Below are positions 43,309-52,496 of a stretch of 64,000 bases of DNA, one piece after another; the stretch's first letter is position 1; every line of letters begins with the position of its first letter. The DNA lies in the NCBI GenBank assembly GCA_028736075.1, contig CP117875.1, positions 2,480,001-2,544,000 of the forward strand, written 5' to 3'. Origin of the DNA: Chryseobacterium sp. KACC 21268. GTDB lineage: Bacteria; Bacteroidota; Bacteroidia; Flavobacteriales; Weeksellaceae. The position numbers were made by a program, and so were the translations under genes. A model generated the notes under the pieces. It was not told where the DNA came from and searched no databases. It saw only the letters and a list, made by a program, of their open reading frames with translations.

Positions 43309-44431
43309 TGACTTATTACCATCTTCAGCTGAGGATTTTGACGACTTCTTTGAATCTTCCCTTTGCGGATTCATCACCACTGATAGTAATGGCGTAATTG
43401 TCCGGGTTAATAAAAAAATAGGTTCATGGCTCAATATAGATCCTGAAAAACTCACCGGAAAAAGATTTTCTGATATTCTGGCTGTAGCTGGTAAAATATA
43501 TTTTGAAACCCATTTGTTTCCATTACTCAGAATGCAAGGATATTTTGACGAGGTTGCGGCAGAGCTTACCGATACTGGGAAGGGTAAAATTCCTGTTTTC
43601 ATCAATGGATATGAAAAAAGGGATGAAAACAAAAAGCCATTATTTATACGCTTTACACTCTTCCGCGCATCCGACCGGAGAAAGTACGAGGACAATCTGC
43701 AAGAATCAAAACAACAAGCCGAATCAAGTTTGCTTACAGAGCAACAACATGCTGTTATAAGGGAACAGTTCATCGCTGTCTTAGGGCACGATCTTCGAAA
43801 TCCATTGGCAGGTGTGATGAGCGCCGCGCAAATGTTGGCTAGAAATAACCTAAATGAAAGGGATTCCAAAATGGTCAACATCATTCAGACTGGTTCCAAA
43901 CGGATGCTGGAGATGATCAATAATATTATGGATCTAGCCCGCGGAAGACTTGGAGGTGGCATTACCATTGAACCAGTACAGACAGATCTGAAGAAATTAC
44001 TACAAAGTATTGTAGATGAATTATCAATAGCCTGGCCAGATAGAATCATCCATTCCACCTATGATATTGATCAATCTGTAGAATGCGATCCCGCACGTTT
44101 CTCTCAGCTGATATCCAATCTCTTGTCCAATGCAATCACGCACGGTGCTGATGATGATCCAGTATTTCTAAAAGCCACTGTCGATTCACGGTCTTGGGAA
44201 ATATCAGTTATTAATAGTGGAAAGGCTATCCCGCAATCAATTTTAGATCATCTGTTCCATCCTTTTCACAGAGATACAGATCATTCTAGCAGCAATGGCC
44301 TTGGTCTTGGTCTCTTCATTGCGTCAGAGATTGCAAAAGCTCATCAAGGAACTCTTACTGTACAATCCGATGAAGTTCGGACTTGTTTCACTTTCCAAAA
44401 AAAATTATTTACAGAAGATCAGATCGATTAG
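43301..44431 (+). CDS. PAS histidine kinase coupled to RsbQ
   Basis: From the ATG at 43301 the kinase has 376 residues: an RsbP-like PAS domain (about 10-130, with IYFETHLFPLLRMQGYFDEV), a short coiled coil, HisKA with His near 164 (LGHDLRNPLAG) and HATPase_c (SNLLSNAITHG, GLGLGLFIASEI). No transmembrane segment. The PAS/hydrolase pairing mirrors RsbP/RsbQ, but with a kinase output in place of the PP2C phosphatase. The start lies inside the rsbQ end (8-nt overlap). Confidence 0.92.
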   Translation: MPNDLLPSSAEDFDDFFESSLCGFITTDSNGVIVRVNKKIGSWLNIDPEKLTGKRFSDILAVAGKIYFETHLFPLLRMQGYFDEVAAELTDTGKGKIPVFINGYEKRDENKKPLFIRFTLFRASDRRKYEDNLQESKQQAESSLLTEQQHAVIREQFIAVLGHDLRNPLAGVMSAAQMLARNNLNERDSKMVNIIQTGSKRMLEMINNIMDLARGRLGGGITIEPVQTDLKKLLQSIVDELSIAWPDRIIHSTYDIDQSVECDPARFSQLISNLLSNAITHGADDDPVFLKATVDSRSWEISVINSGKAIPQSILDHLFHPFHRDTDHSSSNGLGLGLFIASEIAKAHQGTLTVQSDEVRTCFTFQKKLFTEDQID

Positions 44432-44595
44432 AGATTGAGCCTTTTAGTCTTAATATAAAGGAACAACTATTTTTTTTTCAATCTTAAAATAAAAATTAAA
44501 GTATTGACGACTAGGTTTCCGCACCTATTTACCAAATTACTTTTGGGGATCTGACAATTTTATATTTAATGGTGCCGTAATTGCTTAGCCTAAGT

Positions 44596-44952
44596 ATGAA
44601 AAAGATAACTTTGGTTGAGGATGACAATGCAATTCGGGAATTTTTAGTAATCTTTTTGGAATCAGAAGATTATGCAGTGAGTTCTTATGCAACTGTCGGT
44701 GAGTTTTCAAGACGTGATGTGATGTTTATCCCAGATCTTTATTTGTTTGATGTTATGCTGCCAGACGGCTCTGGCATTGATCTTTGTAAAAATATAAAAG
44801 ACAGCCGCGAAAATAGTGGCATCCCAGTCATCATTATGAGTGCACATGCGCAACTTATACAACTGAAAAGTCAGTGTGATCCCGATGATTTTATTGCAAA
44901 ACCATTCGATATTGATATTATGCTAAATAAAATTCGAAATCAAATCTTATAA
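44596..44952 (+). CDS. Single-domain response regulator
   Basis: This 118-residue receiver has an acidic pocket VEDD near residue 7, Asp52 as phospho-acceptor (LFDVMLPDGSG), IIMSAH and Lys in FIAKPFDI. No output domain. It is 164 nt downstream of the PAS kinase and is the likely partner, though separately transcribed. I start it at 44596 rather than the TTG five codons earlier. Confidence 0.9.
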   Translation: MKKITLVEDDNAIREFLVIFLESEDYAVSSYATVGEFSRRDVMFIPDLYLFDVMLPDGSGIDLCKNIKDSRENSGIPVIIMSAHAQLIQLKSQCDPDDFIAKPFDIDIMLNKIRNQIL

Positions 44953-45013
44953 TTATTCAGGTTTGTTCGAAATTTTACTGCTTATTTATGTATTAAGTGA
45001 AATGACCTCAAAT

Positions 45014-45724
45014 TCACTTACTCGTCATTAGAAAAAATAAGCTTTCTCGCAAAATTCCCAAGCCATATTTTAATGAATTTTTAAAACTGATAGAACTTGA
45101 TTGTTCATTATAGATCGTTGGGCAGGAGATCTCACCTATCGAAAATCGATGTTTTATCACAGACAGTAGAAATTGATTATCAAAAATAAAATCACTACTG
45201 AAATTTCGATAATTTATCTGTTTCAATACGTTGATGGAATACGCCCTGTACCCTGTGTGATACTCTGAAAGTTTAGAATTAGTTATAAGATTTTGGAACA
45301 ATGTCAGACATCGGTTTGCAACATATTTATAAACAGGCATTCCGTTTTTGACGGCACCTGAGGTTATAATTCTGGAAGCAATTACGACATCATAGATTTT
45401 GGTTTTCAACATCTCTGCCATAGATCGGCAAAGCAAAGGTGTGTACTGCCCGTCTCCATGAACCATTATGATGAATTCGTATTCTGCTTTTATAGCATAA
45501 TCATACAACGACTTCTGATTTGCACCATAACCCAAATTTTGACTGTGTGCAATAATATTGATTTCAGGATAATTTTCCATAATAAGCGCTACGCCTCCAT
45601 CTCTAGAAAAATCATCACAAATCACAATGTTTTCAAAACCCTGATCTTTAATTTTTCTCAAAACTTCAATTATCGTTTTTTCACCATTGTATAGGGGAAC
45701 CACCACAAGTACGTCGTCAAACAT
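45014..45724 (-). CDS. Family 2 glycosyltransferase (DPM1-like)
   Basis: This 236-residue GT-A enzyme has VVVPLYNGEKTI near residue 6, ICDDFSRDG near residue 36, the DXD-like MVHGDGQY near residue 89 and HTGYRAYS near residue 155. It resembles dolichol/polyprenyl-phosphate sugar synthases but lacks a C-terminal membrane anchor. Its ATG overlaps the upstream stop (TAATG). As the last gene of the operon it may supply lipid-linked sugar to the GT-C proteins upstream. Confidence 0.88.
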   Translation of the reverse strand: MFDDVLVVVPLYNGEKTIIEVLRKIKDQGFENIVICDDFSRDGGVALIMENYPEINIIAHSQNLGYGANQKSLYDYAIKAEYEFIIMVHGDGQYTPLLCRSMAEMLKTKIYDVVIASRIITSGAVKNGMPVYKYVANRCLTLFQNLITNSKLSEYHTGYRAYSINVLKQINYRNFSSDFIFDNQFLLSVIKHRFSIGEISCPTIYNEQSSSISFKNSLKYGLGILRESLFFLMTSK

Positions 45725-48000
45725 TATTTCCAATTTTGTAGTTGCAATCGTATTTTTTCTGCATCATCTTTCTTATTTTGAGAGAGATAGTTTTCATAGA
45801 GAAAGCCAAGATTTTTTCTGATTAATTCTGATTTTTTTGGATTTTCGTCGGGCAACATTCTGCTGGATTTCAAAACATTTAAAAATAATTTTTCGGATTT
45901 TTTAAGATTAGACTTCGGCATTTGACCGGCATACACTCTCTTCTGAATAATCAATGCGTAGTTCTCCTGATAGTCTCTGTTTTTTGGATTTTTCTTGTAG
46001 GCAAGTTCCGTGTACGAAAATGCTTTGTCCTGATTTCCTTTCACAGAATAAGCAGTTCCAAGAAGAAAGTCGGCATATGAGTTTTTGTGATCAGTCTGCT
46101 CAGCCAGATGGAGATATTCGATAGCCTTATCGATATTTCCAAGATTCTGTCCGTAAAGTTTTCCTAAGGAAGTATAACAAAGACTTTTAAAGGTCGCGAG
46201 ATCTTTCAAATATTGTATAGGCTTATAAGAATCGGTAATTTGATATGCAGCCTCCGCAGTTCTAAGATACATCAGGCGAACTTTGACATCCAAAGTTTCC
46301 TGATCACCCAGTATTTTATTTGTCCTCGCAAGATTGAACCATACCAATCCGTACATTGGATAGACATCCAAAGCTTCTTTATAATAAGGCAAAGTTTCTT
46401 TTAACAGAGCAATTTCTTCTGCTGTTTCTTCATCTGTCAATTCACGCTGCTCAATTTGTATTTTGAGAGATTTTTTATAAATATTTTCCAGAACAACCTC
46501 TCCATAGTCTGATTTGACTTTTGCACTATTTTTTGATATTTTGATATCATGAGAAAACAAAGTCAAGTTGTTTTTCCAGTCAAAATTTCTTTTGAAGGTG
46601 ATTCCTATATAAAAAATGGATAGTATTGTAACCAAACCTAAAACTAATTTTAATCCAGTTTTGTCAATTAATATGATTATTAAGGATGAAAATGCGATCA
46701 GAATGCCCACAGATGGCATAAACATAAAACGCTCGCCCATATTGGTTCCGATTGGGAAAAATAAATTCGAAACTATCGAAAATGTAATAAAGTAAAAAAG
46801 AATTCCATAACTGTAGATTGCTTTTTTCCTTAATCCAAAAATTGCCAGAGCGAGAAGTCCGAGATTAATAATTAATGCAAATAAGACATCAGGCTCGGAA
46901 AAAGATTTTACAGAAATGTACCTTGGATAATAGTCGTACGTAAGCGATGTCGGTAGAATCAATAATTGAAGATATTTTCCAAAAGTGTAGATATTAGTTG
47001 CCAGCTCATTCGCGAATGGCATTTTTTGAATACTCTGAAAAGTTGGATTTTGGAGAACCATCACATCAGAACCTTCCAAAAGTGGTTTGAATTCTGCATT
47101 TTTATTCATTATCAAAAATGGATTATTCATCAGATCCATTTTATCTTCCATTTTGAAACTAGGAAATCCGGTAGCATTTGTTCTCAGTCCAAAATAAACT
47201 AAAAACACAATTACAAAAGCTACAGATGACCATAGAATCTGAGGAAACTTAACTTTGCTAAAAAACCAAAGCGTCAGCGGAATAATGATCATAAACATTA
47301 CCGCATTTTCTTTAGCTAACAAACCGATAAAAAGAAAAATCGCTGATAAAAAGATTTTTAATTTTTTGTTGGAAGAGTTTCCCTGAAAAGCTTTGAAGGC
47401 GTACGTTGCAGCTAGCAGGGAAAATAGCAAGGACAAAATCTCATCGCTGCCCTTAACATTGGCGACGACTTCTGTGTGAATTGGGTGTACTGTAAATGTT
47501 AAAACTGTTAAAAATGAAAGTAAGAATCGGTGTTTATGCTTTTCAAAAATAAGAAGGAGAAACTGATACAAAATCCAGCAAAGCAAAGCATAAAGCAATA
47601 CATTGAGAACATGCATCAGATTAGGAAATGTTGTGTTTTCTGAGAGGTCATTGAGTGAATTTCCATTTTTATCTCTTTGGATTTTAGCCGTCAAAATATT
47701 AATCTCAGGCTTTGCTAAAATGTCTGAAAATACGGCGTAAATCGCTGGAGTCAATGGTCGCCAACGCCCACCGGAAATGGCCTCGGTATTATTTCCCAGA
47801 CTTCCATACATAAAGTCGTGTGTAAAAATATCAGGTATTCCAGCAATGCCACGTTGCACCAATTGATTTTTTTGAATTACAACAACATCATCTACAGCCC
47901 ACTTATTTGGAATTGTATTGATGTAAATCACAACCGCCAGAATGATGATTGTGATTCCGGCCTGTTTGGTATTGCTGATAAAATCCCAGAATTTATGCAT
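45724..48000 (-). CDS. GT-C membrane glycosyltransferase with TPR domain (TMTC-like)
   Basis: This 758-residue protein has about ten transmembrane helices over residues 10-470. The first loop carries an Asp-Asp pair (NKWAVDDVVVI near residue 33), typical of GT-C catalytic sites. A soluble TPR domain from about residue 560 follows (YLHLAEQTDHKNSYADFLLG, KNRDYQENYAL). TMTC proteins transfer mannose to proteins in eukaryotes; bacterial relatives are uncharacterised. It overlaps the YfhO-like gene by 8 nt and the GT2 gene by 3 nt. Confidence 0.85.
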   Translation of the reverse strand: MHKFWDFISNTKQAGITIIILAVVIYINTIPNKWAVDDVVVIQKNQLVQRGIAGIPDIFTHDFMYGSLGNNTEAISGGRWRPLTPAIYAVFSDILAKPEINILTAKIQRDKNGNSLNDLSENTTFPNLMHVLNVLLYALLCWILYQFLLLIFEKHKHRFLLSFLTVLTFTVHPIHTEVVANVKGSDEILSLLFSLLAATYAFKAFQGNSSNKKLKIFLSAIFLFIGLLAKENAVMFMIIIPLTLWFFSKVKFPQILWSSVAFVIVFLVYFGLRTNATGFPSFKMEDKMDLMNNPFLIMNKNAEFKPLLEGSDVMVLQNPTFQSIQKMPFANELATNIYTFGKYLQLLILPTSLTYDYYPRYISVKSFSEPDVLFALIINLGLLALAIFGLRKKAIYSYGILFYFITFSIVSNLFFPIGTNMGERFMFMPSVGILIAFSSLIIILIDKTGLKLVLGLVTILSIFYIGITFKRNFDWKNNLTLFSHDIKISKNSAKVKSDYGEVVLENIYKKSLKIQIEQRELTDEETAEEIALLKETLPYYKEALDVYPMYGLVWFNLARTNKILGDQETLDVKVRLMYLRTAEAAYQITDSYKPIQYLKDLATFKSLCYTSLGKLYGQNLGNIDKAIEYLHLAEQTDHKNSYADFLLGTAYSVKGNQDKAFSYTELAYKKNPKNRDYQENYALIIQKRVYAGQMPKSNLKKSEKLFLNVLKSSRMLPDENPKKSELIRKNLGFLYENYLSQNKKDDAEKIRLQLQNWK

Positions 48001-50305
48001 TGGTTTTAGTTTTTTTAAATTGAAAGAAAATTAACAGTAGAATTGAGAAAAAAGAAACAGCCGAAATCCAAATTCCAACATCTTTGAATGGTGGCGAATA
48101 CTTCAACTTGATATGATGTTTTCCTTTCATTAAAACTAAAAAAGTAAGTCCGCCAAACGCTTTGTAAAGTTTTATGGATTTGCTATTGTCAAAGGCTTTC
48201 CAACCTTCATCAAAAGGCATCGATAAAAAAAGGAAGCGCTTCTGATTCAGACTGATTGTTCCAGAAATATGATTATCACGAAATTCATTGATGCTTAAAA
48301 TATTCTTTTTCCTATCAGTTATATTTTCTTCTGTACTTTTTAAAATTACAGGTTGCGAAATAAAATCTGATCGTTCAAAATCACTCGAATCCGCATGTTC
48401 AATTACTAAGGTCTGAAGGCTGAGCTGTTCTTTATTTTCCTTTGAATGAGAATTAAAATCTTTAATTCCTAAAATTTTGTCATAGCAAAATCCGAAAGGA
48501 AGAAAATTATCATCTTTTAAAACCCTGAAATTTCCGGTATTTTCGATTTCATCAAATCCTATTTTGGACAAATTTTCATTATCAGATTTCGAGGTGAGGA
48601 AATATTTCACAGAGCATAATTTCATTAAATATGGCGAGTTTCTGATGCCTGTAACAAATCTGGTTTCCGGTTCATTGTTTGGTTTTATAATTCCAAAAGT
48701 CTTCAGAAAATTGATATAATTAGAATTGTTAAAAGAATTATAAACCGACGAAGAATAATAATTCTGAATCTTCGCCTCATTATAAGATGCCAGCCAGGAA
48801 ACACCTGAGTAAAAATCTTTTTCAAGGCGAAAAAATAAAGAGTCTTGCTTGTAGATTTTTGAAATGCTTTTCGATGAAGAATCTTGGTAACCTTTTACAG
48901 TGATATCATTTTGGTCACATATCCCACGTTGACCAATTGTATGAGACGAGTTAATTATAAGTTCTACGGATATTAATAAAAGAAAAAAAACCGATAGCCT
49001 ATTCAGCGGAAATCTGTTTCTGAAGGTGAGCAACAGTGTAAAAATCCATATAAAAATGACAGGAATAAAAAATGAAGAACTGCCTTCGACTTTTATGTCA
49101 ATAAAGCCATAAACTAAAACAATGGTAGAAAGTGATGCGGTGATAAGTAATGGCCGAATGTACAATTTGCCTTTATTTACAATTTTTGAGAGAATAAAAG
49201 TGGAGATGATAATTAATATCAAGACAAAAAATAGATTTAGTATCCGATAATAATCCCCAGAACGCAACCACACAAAACTTCTTAAAAGCGGCGACAAATA
49301 AATTAAAGTGACTATTGAAATTGCAGCCAGGGCTACAATCCTACCTCTTTTTTCAAGCAGATAAACTTGTGATAAAAGAAGCACTGTCAAAAGTCCACAG
49401 CATAAAAGAGGTGCCTCGAAATAATTTCGGTAAGCAGAAAAATGCGCTGCATCACCTAATAAATTTGGAGAAAATAATCTGTAAATCGTGGAAATCAATT
49501 CACCTTTTCCTGCAAGCCATTGTGGTTGTGATTCGAATGCTGAAACTTTTCCAATAGCTCGCGGACTTTGTAACATCAGATTTAAACTGCTTAGCAACAT
49601 CCAGCTGCTAGCTCCAATGCCCAGAAAAATATAGATAATAGAACTGAGAATTCTTTTTGGAAAATCAGATCCGTGATTGATCAGGTAAAATTTGATGATA
49701 AAATAAATAACAAAAATGATAATTGCAAAAAACAAATTAACTGGGTAACTGATTCCGATTATTGCAAAGACGATTGCCAACCAGAAGTATTGTTTTCCCG
49801 AGGCTGCTCTCTCTAAAGCAAAAAGTAGAAAAGAAAAATGAAATGCATAAGGAGAAAACAAACTTACGGACCAACTACAAGCCAAAAGAAAATATCCTGA
49901 AAAGGCCCAAAGCAAACTTCCAGATATCTTCGCATAAAAATGGATTTTGTGCTCCGAGAAAAAAATAAACATCATTAATCCTGATAGATAAATGTAGATC
50001 AAGGGTAAAATCAACATGACACTTTCTGCAGAAGTATTGCTAATTCTGAATAATATCCAAGAAATTGGCTCAAATGAGTAAGGATAAATATTTTCTCCCA
50101 AACCATTATGAAATGACCAGCCTATCAGAAAATTTTGTTTCGCTGCAATAATCCTGGTAACGAGAGCCGGATAATCATTCACGTAAGAATCAGAACCCAG
50201 ATCCTTGAAAATAAAGTAAAGGTCTCCAAAAAGAAATTCCCGGAAAATTATCATTTCCAGAAAGATCATTATTAAGGAAAAAAAGAGGATTTCTTTAGTT
50301 CTCAT
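47993..50305 (-). CDS. YfhO-family GT-C membrane protein
   Basis: This 770-residue protein has an N-terminal helix with an Asp in the first loop region (FKDLGSDSYVNDYPAL near residue 33), about a dozen transmembrane helices, a C-terminal soluble domain from about residue 480 to 740 and a final helix (IWISAVSFFSILLLIFFQF). This is the YfhO design; YfhO adds sugars to lipoteichoic acid in Bacillus. The ATG at 50305 is preferred over an adjacent TTG. First gene of the three-gene glycosylation operon. Confidence 0.85.
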   Translation of the reverse strand: MRTKEILFFSLIMIFLEMIIFREFLFGDLYFIFKDLGSDSYVNDYPALVTRIIAAKQNFLIGWSFHNGLGENIYPYSFEPISWILFRISNTSAESVMLILPLIYIYLSGLMMFIFFSEHKIHFYAKISGSLLWAFSGYFLLACSWSVSLFSPYAFHFSFLLFALERAASGKQYFWLAIVFAIIGISYPVNLFFAIIIFVIYFIIKFYLINHGSDFPKRILSSIIYIFLGIGASSWMLLSSLNLMLQSPRAIGKVSAFESQPQWLAGKGELISTIYRLFSPNLLGDAAHFSAYRNYFEAPLLCCGLLTVLLLSQVYLLEKRGRIVALAAISIVTLIYLSPLLRSFVWLRSGDYYRILNLFFVLILIIISTFILSKIVNKGKLYIRPLLITASLSTIVLVYGFIDIKVEGSSSFFIPVIFIWIFTLLLTFRNRFPLNRLSVFFLLLISVELIINSSHTIGQRGICDQNDITVKGYQDSSSKSISKIYKQDSLFFRLEKDFYSGVSWLASYNEAKIQNYYSSSVYNSFNNSNYINFLKTFGIIKPNNEPETRFVTGIRNSPYLMKLCSVKYFLTSKSDNENLSKIGFDEIENTGNFRVLKDDNFLPFGFCYDKILGIKDFNSHSKENKEQLSLQTLVIEHADSSDFERSDFISQPVILKSTEENITDRKKNILSINEFRDNHISGTISLNQKRFLFLSMPFDEGWKAFDNSKSIKLYKAFGGLTFLVLMKGKHHIKLKYSPPFKDVGIWISAVSFFSILLLIFFQFKKTKTNA

Positions 50306-50318
50306 CAATGGTGTTATT

Positions 50319-50354
50319 AAAAAAATCGCACACCTGAATTATCAGAGTGTGCGA
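50319..50354 (-). terminator. Rho-independent terminator after the surface-protein genes
   Basis: Stem TCGCACAC/GTGTGCGA (50326-50333 with 50347-50354), with an inner CTGA/TCAG helix, followed on the minus strand by a run of seven T. It separates the surface-protein pair from the glycosyltransferase operon, which therefore needs its own promoter in the remaining short gap. Confidence 0.9.
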
Positions 50355-50373
50355 CCTCATCTGTGGAATATGA

Positions 50374-51627
50374 CTATTTGATTTTTATAATCTTAATAAA
50401 ATTTGCCTTACTGCTTGTAAGCTGGTTTCCCTGAACTGTAGAACTTGGCATAGCCCTGACATAAAAGAAGTCGTTGGCGTTCATATAAACCATTCGTTGC
50501 AATGTACCGCGCTGTTTGTAAGGACTTTGTCCCGTAGTAGAATAACTGGCACCTACACCAAAATAGCTGGTTTCGACATTTCCCAAACCTTTGAAATCCA
50601 GCATAGGAACAGGTGATACCAAATTGTCTGTTAGCTGGATATCTACAAAATATAAACCTGCAGTTTTAGCTGTAAACTTGCTGATTAAATTGCCATTTGT
50701 ATTAGTTGTAGTTGGACTGACAGCGCTTGGATCCACAACATTTTCCCAAACATTACTTCCAGTAAGAACTGCTGGTTCAACATTAGCGGAAAAATTGATT
50801 GGAGAAGGCAAAGCTAGAGAAGATCCTACAGATGTTGTCTGTGCCGTCGTAATAGTTGCATAGACTTCATAGCTGGAACCGCCGCCTGAAGAAGTTCCCC
50901 ACGAAAGGTCTGTTCCGTTTGTAGTCAAATATTTACCTTCATTGCCTGTTTGTGCAGGCAAGGATGTTCCGCTAGGAGGTGATGACCAGCTGCCGTCACC
51001 ACGAAGATAAGTGTTTGCATTGGCAGTTCCTGTAGCTGATATTTTATCCTTTGTCACACTAGCATCAGCCAATTTTGCTGTTGTCACGGCGCTATTTGAG
51101 ATTACCGTTACAGCAGTACTGCTGATTGTCACATCACCTGTTACAGTTGCAGGATTTTGAGCTGCATAAGGTGCGGCAGATCCGGTCAATACAAGCTGTC
51201 CCGCTGCTGTTCCGTTTTTAAAACCGTTATCTGCAGATTTCGAATTTAGTGCATACGGCACACTCAATAGTTGTTGTGTACCGCTGATATTATAATTTGT
51301 TCCGCCAGTAGGATCTATTTCTGTTTTAATGAAATATTTATCCGCACCCCAGTTGATTGAAGAAAGTGTTCCTGTAACTGCAGTTCCCCTACCCACTTCT
51401 GTGCTCAAAAGTCCTGTGGCATTCGTTGTTGTAGTTTGTGTTTCTGCATAAACTACTGTTCCGGTTGCTGACGTTTTCAGGATCGAAAATTTAATTCCAA
51501 CCGACTGATTTTTGATAAGATCACTATTTGCGTTTCTTACTACCGACTGATAACTCATCAGATCCGGGGATTGTGCCAGTAAAAATGAAGCGAGTAGAAA
51601 GGCTGCAAGAGTAAAGATATTTTTCAT
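50374..51627 (-). CDS. Exported low-complexity surface protein
   Basis: This 417-residue protein has a signal peptide (LAAFLLASFLLAQS, residues 7-20), then a Ser/Thr/Ala-rich region with short repeats (ATVTGDVTISSTAVTVISNS; TANANTYLRGDGSWSSPPSG) like tail-fibre or phage-like stalk sequences. The C-terminal 150 residues form a beta-rich head (YFVDIQLTDNLVSPVPMLDF). There is no T9SS CTD, although a T9SS protein is encoded just upstream. The opening SPDLMSYQSVVRN is common among flavobacterial surface proteins. Function unknown. Confidence 0.78.
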   Translation of the reverse strand: MKNIFTLAAFLLASFLLAQSPDLMSYQSVVRNANSDLIKNQSVGIKFSILKTSATGTVVYAETQTTTTNATGLLSTEVGRGTAVTGTLSSINWGADKYFIKTEIDPTGGTNYNISGTQQLLSVPYALNSKSADNGFKNGTAAGQLVLTGSAAPYAAQNPATVTGDVTISSTAVTVISNSAVTTAKLADASVTKDKISATGTANANTYLRGDGSWSSPPSGTSLPAQTGNEGKYLTTNGTDLSWGTSSGGGSSYEVYATITTAQTTSVGSSLALPSPINFSANVEPAVLTGSNVWENVVDPSAVSPTTTNTNGNLISKFTAKTAGLYFVDIQLTDNLVSPVPMLDFKGLGNVETSYFGVGASYSTTGQSPYKQRGTLQRMVYMNANDFFYVRAMPSSTVQGNQLTSSKANFIKIIKIK

Positions 51628-51633
51628 TGTTGA

Positions 51634-52110
51634 TTATTTTTTAATGATTTTAAATGTTTTGATTGTCTTCTGATTTTGCTTTACAGACAGAAAATAAATT
51701 CCAACCGGATAATTTGACATCGGGACCTTTGAATCTTGTTCTTTCGTACTTTGTGCCTGCAATCTTGAACCTTTTGAATCGAACAACTCGTAATAACAAT
51801 CTGCCGGGTTTTTGGAATCGATTCTAAGATGTAGATAGTCTGTTACAGGATTTGGATAGATTGCCATTTCCAGTCTTACGAAGCTTTGATTTATTCCCAA
51901 AGTTGGCGTTATAACGAAGGAATCTGTAGTTCCCGGACTCGATGAGCCGCCAAGCCCAGAAAGTTCTTCGTAAAATACATTTCCCAAAGCATAAACAGCA
52001 CTCCCTCCAGTTCCATCTAGGTTTCCTCCAGCTGTATTTTCAGAACTTTGTGCGTAGGCCGACACCGTCGCCATCAAAAGAAAAGCCTGAATTGTCATTT
52101 TGGTTTTCAT
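51634..52110 (-). CDS. Small T9SS type A sorting-domain protein
   Basis: This roughly 158-residue protein has a signal peptide ending in SAYAQS, a short Gly/Ser-rich middle (GGNLDGTGGSAVYALGNVFY) and a full type A C-terminal domain (AIYPNPVTDYLHLRIDS, PVGIYFLSVKQNQKTIKTFK). The passenger is only about 65 residues. An ATG two codons upstream (52116) is equally possible. Six nucleotides separate it from the next surface protein. Confidence 0.88.
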   Translation of the reverse strand: MKTKMTIQAFLLMATVSAYAQSSENTAGGNLDGTGGSAVYALGNVFYEELSGLGGSSSPGTTDSFVITPTLGINQSFVRLEMAIYPNPVTDYLHLRIDSKNPADCYYELFDSKGSRLQAQSTKEQDSKVPMSNYPVGIYFLSVKQNQKTIKTFKIIKK

Positions 52111-52277
52111 ACACATTAATTTTTTTTAAAATGTTTAGTTTTATTGTTTCTAACAGTCTGCGATATCCTGTATTCCACTATGATCGGTTAATCGCAAAAA
52201 TGCAACAGCACGGATCGATGAAATCATCTCAATGATTATATTTGCTGCGAAGTAAGCAGTATTGTTGATTTGAATCG

Positions 52278-52329
52278 CTACCCATTGAGGTAGTTCTGTT
52301 GAAAAAATGATACTACCCTTTTGGGTAGT
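52278..52329. promoter_or_regulatory. Two CTACC/GGTAG palindromes, likely operator pair
   Basis: CTACC-N6-GGTAG (52278-52293) and ACTACCC-N4-GGGTAGT (52312-52329) have centres 35 bp apart, between a surface-protein operon and a LuxR-type gene. The second could also form a hairpin, but no T-run follows. Confidence 0.55.
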
Positions 52330-52475
52330 CAATTATAATAATTTGACTATCAAATGATAACCTATAATTTAAAATCAAAAGGCAAAATGCTGGAATGAGT
52401 TATTAACTGATTTACTGATTTTGAAATCGATAATTTTATTTGAATATTAATGTGTCATTTATATTGTAAAAGCAT

Positions 52476-52483
52476 TATTTTTG
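52476..52483 (+). promoter_or_regulatory. Bacteroidota -7 element for the LuxR-type regulator
   Basis: TATTTTTG fits TAnnTTTG 14 nt before the ATG at 52497, implying a very short or leaderless transcript. Confidence 0.45.
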
Positions 52484-52496
52484 CGCACTTACTTTT

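Larger units (their letters stand above)
52111..52496. other. About 385-bp divergent regulatory region with paired palindromes
   Basis: Separates the surface-protein pair (minus) from a LuxR-type regulator (plus). It contains two related palindromes (52278-52293 and 52312-52329) and a -7 element (52476-52483). A 60-codon minus-strand frame across it is probably chance. Confidence 0.55.

Noticed and set aside
44994..45020. Inverted repeat TAAGTGAA/TTCACTTA between the response regulator and the GT2 gene
   Set aside because: It could be a bidirectional terminator but the stem is AT-rich, the loop is long, and no T-run follows on either strand.
50690..51240. Phage tail-fibre gene in the Ser/Thr/Ala-rich surface protein
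   Set aside because: The gene has a Sec signal peptide and a T9SS neighbour, and no other phage genes are nearby, so a host surface protein is more likely.
52150..52332. 60-codon minus-strand frame before the small T9SS gene
   Set aside because: No signal peptide, domain or protein-like pattern recognised, and it overlaps the paired palindromes; probably chance.
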